Source: DASXRC01 sp036506795 (GTDB taxonomy: Bacteria; Actinomycetota; Actinomycetes; Mycobacteriales; Micromonosporaceae). From it: a stretch of DNA of 48,906 nt. The notes under the pieces were generated by a model that searched no databases, was not told the origin of the DNA, and worked only from the letters and a program-made list of their open reading frames with translations. Positions 47,850 through 48,906 of this stretch are shown here, in pieces. The DNA lies in contig DASXRC010000111.1 in the NCBI GenBank assembly GCA_036506795.1, forward strand, positions 1 to 48,906, in the 5' to 3' direction. The position numbers were made by a program, and so were the translations under genes. How positions within the stretch are numbered: the first letter of the stretch is position 1; every line of letters begins with the position of its first letter.

Positions 47850-48906
47850 GTGAGCGAACGTTGGTATACCGAGGCCGTCGTCTACTGCCTCGACGTGGAC
47901 ACGTATGCGGACTCCGACGGCGACGGCGTCGGTGACATCCGAGGCCTGATCGGCCGCCTGGACTACCTGGCCCGCCTCGGCGTGACCTGTCTGTGGCTGC
48001 ACCCGATCCATCCGTCGCCGAACCGCGACGACGGCTACGACGTCACGGACTTCTACGGTGTCAGCCCGCGACTGGGCAGCCTCGGAGACTTCGCCGAACT
48101 CGTGCACCATGCGGACAACCGGGGCATCCGGGTCATCATCGACCTGGTCGTCAACCACACCTCCGACGAGCACCCGTGGTTCCAGTCCGCCCGGTCGTCA
48201 CCCGACTCGCCGTACCGGGACTGGTACGTGTGGTCCGAGACCGAGCCGCCCGACCGCAAGCAGGGCATGGTATTCCCCGGTGAGCAGGCGACGACGTGGA
48301 GCTACGACAAGAAGGCCAAGGCCTGGTACTACCACCGGTTCTACGACTTCCAGCCGGACCTCAACTTCGCCAACCCCGAGGTGCGCGAAGAGATCAAGAA
48401 GATCATGGCGTTCTGGCTGCAGCTCGGCGTCGCCGGCTTCCGCATCGATGCGGCGCCGTTCATCATCGAGTACACCGAGCCGGGCAACCCCGACTCGCCC
48501 AAGCACCTCGAGGCGCTGACCGACCTGCGCCAGCACGTCCAGTGGCGGCGTGGGGACGCGGTGCTGCTCGCCGAGGCCAACGTCGAGCCGGACCAGCTGT
48601 TGTCCTACTTCGGCGACGAGGGCGGGTCGGCGAACCGGCTGCACATGCTGTTCGACTTCATGCTCAACGGCCGGCTGATGCTCGCGCTGGCCCGCCGGGA
48701 CCCCGAGCCGATCATCGAAGCCCTCCACGACACCCCGAAGCTGCCGGAGGCGGCGCAGTGGGCGACGTTCCTGCGCAACCACGACGAGATCGACCTGTCC
48801 CGGCTGACGACCGAGCAGCGCAATCAGGTGTACGCGGAGTTCGGCCCCGACAAGAACATGCAGCTGTACAACCGGGGCATCCGCCGCCGGCTCGCCACGA
48901 TGCTGG
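47850..48906 (+). CDS. Alpha-amylase-family protein (trehalose synthase-like), partial
   Basis: 352 codons before the right edge. A GH13 barrel starts at once: RWYTEAVVYCLDVDTYADSD, WLHPIHPSPNRDDGYDVTD, DLVVNHTSDEHPWF, GFRIDAAPFI (nucleophile Asp), LLAEANVEPD (acid Glu) and FLRNHDEIDL (third Asp). These blocks match trehalose synthases and related glucosidases; the N-terminal YTEAVVYCLDVDTY is a variant of the usual YKDAVFYEV block, so a different specificity is possible. GTG 47850 was chosen; ATG 47829 in frame is an alternative. The C-terminal domains are outside the window. Confidence 0.87.
   Translation, partial: MSERWYTEAVVYCLDVDTYADSDGDGVGDIRGLIGRLDYLARLGVTCLWLHPIHPSPNRDDGYDVTDFYGVSPRLGSLGDFAELVHHADNRGIRVIIDLVVNHTSDEHPWFQSARSSPDSPYRDWYVWSETEPPDRKQGMVFPGEQATTWSYDKKAKAWYYHRFYDFQPDLNFANPEVREEIKKIMAFWLQLGVAGFRIDAAPFIIEYTEPGNPDSPKHLEALTDLRQHVQWRRGDAVLLAEANVEPDQLLSYFGDEGGSANRLHMLFDFMLNGRLMLALARRDPEPIIEALHDTPKLPEAAQWATFLRNHDEIDLSRLTTEQRNQVYAEFGPDKNMQLYNRGIRRRLATML

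Overview
The window is a high-GC actinobacterial chromosome segment with about 48 protein genes. Markers of the phylum include a WhiB protein, nickel superoxide dismutase, a fused E1/E2-type 2-oxoglutarate dehydrogenase (kgd), a PdtaS-type kinase, and many leaderless promoters (TANNNT-like -10 boxes 6-8 nt before ATG/GTG). From memory, the order SIS protein - pdtaS - whiB1 - DAG kinase - anti-sigma factor - sodN/sodX - malic enzyme - dehydrogenase - kgd matches conserved blocks in Streptomyces and, in part, Mycobacterium. The palindromic intergenic repeats remind me of Micromonosporaceae. That family-level guess is inference. No rRNA, tRNA or CRISPR array was recognised.

Layout. 1-160: 3' end of an IS30-type transposase gene. 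160-2913: amino-sugar SIS protein behind an inverted-repeat operator, then pdtaS. 2953-6574: sulfur assimilation operon (28-codon leader peptide, sulfite/nitrite reductase, 52-aa zinc-ribbon protein, CysH, sirohydrochlorin chelatase) lying between pdtaS and whiB. 6575-8274: hairpin repeat, whiB with two CRP-like sites upstream, DAG kinase. 8328-10476: small membrane protein, GntR regulator, RsbW-like anti-sigma factor, acetyltransferase. 10545-11335: divergent sodN/sodX. 11435-19714: malic enzyme, MDR dehydrogenase, lipoprotein hydrolase, AGPS-like FAD oxidase, pta-ackA. 19814-25675: DUF6104 protein, kgd, two-gene ABC-2 exporter. 25676-29487: palindromic repeat, DUF559/AbiEi-like gene, thioesterase-like gene, DUF3052 gene, then DUF4097-padR behind a perfect palindromic operator. 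29500-33362: response regulator, histidine kinase and HtrA-type protease, with matching 11-bp-phased CAG arrays before the first and third genes. 33413-36942: glpK divergent from a patatin lipase-PlsC acyltransferase pair. 36988-39514: CDF metal transporter, pterin dehydratase, FHA protein. 39528-42342: dimethylargininase-like hydrolase and ornithine aminotransferase, then a membrane protein. 42461-48906: hairpin repeat, YbdK-type ligase, a DUF1501/DUF1800 pair with Tat-like signals, GH18 enzyme, and an alpha-amylase-family gene cut by the right edge.

The gene content is core and envelope metabolism (sulfur, acetate overflow, 2-oxoglutarate, glycerolipid, arginine/ornithine) with stress systems (Ni-SOD, WhiB, a two-component-protease module). 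The most informative new signals are regulatory: the two matched CAG arrays, the PadR operator that fills its promoter spacer, the cysteine-type leader peptide, the CRP-like pair at whiB, and two families of palindromic repeats. One repeat family brackets the DUF559 gene; a copy of the other encodes the end of the chelatase gene.
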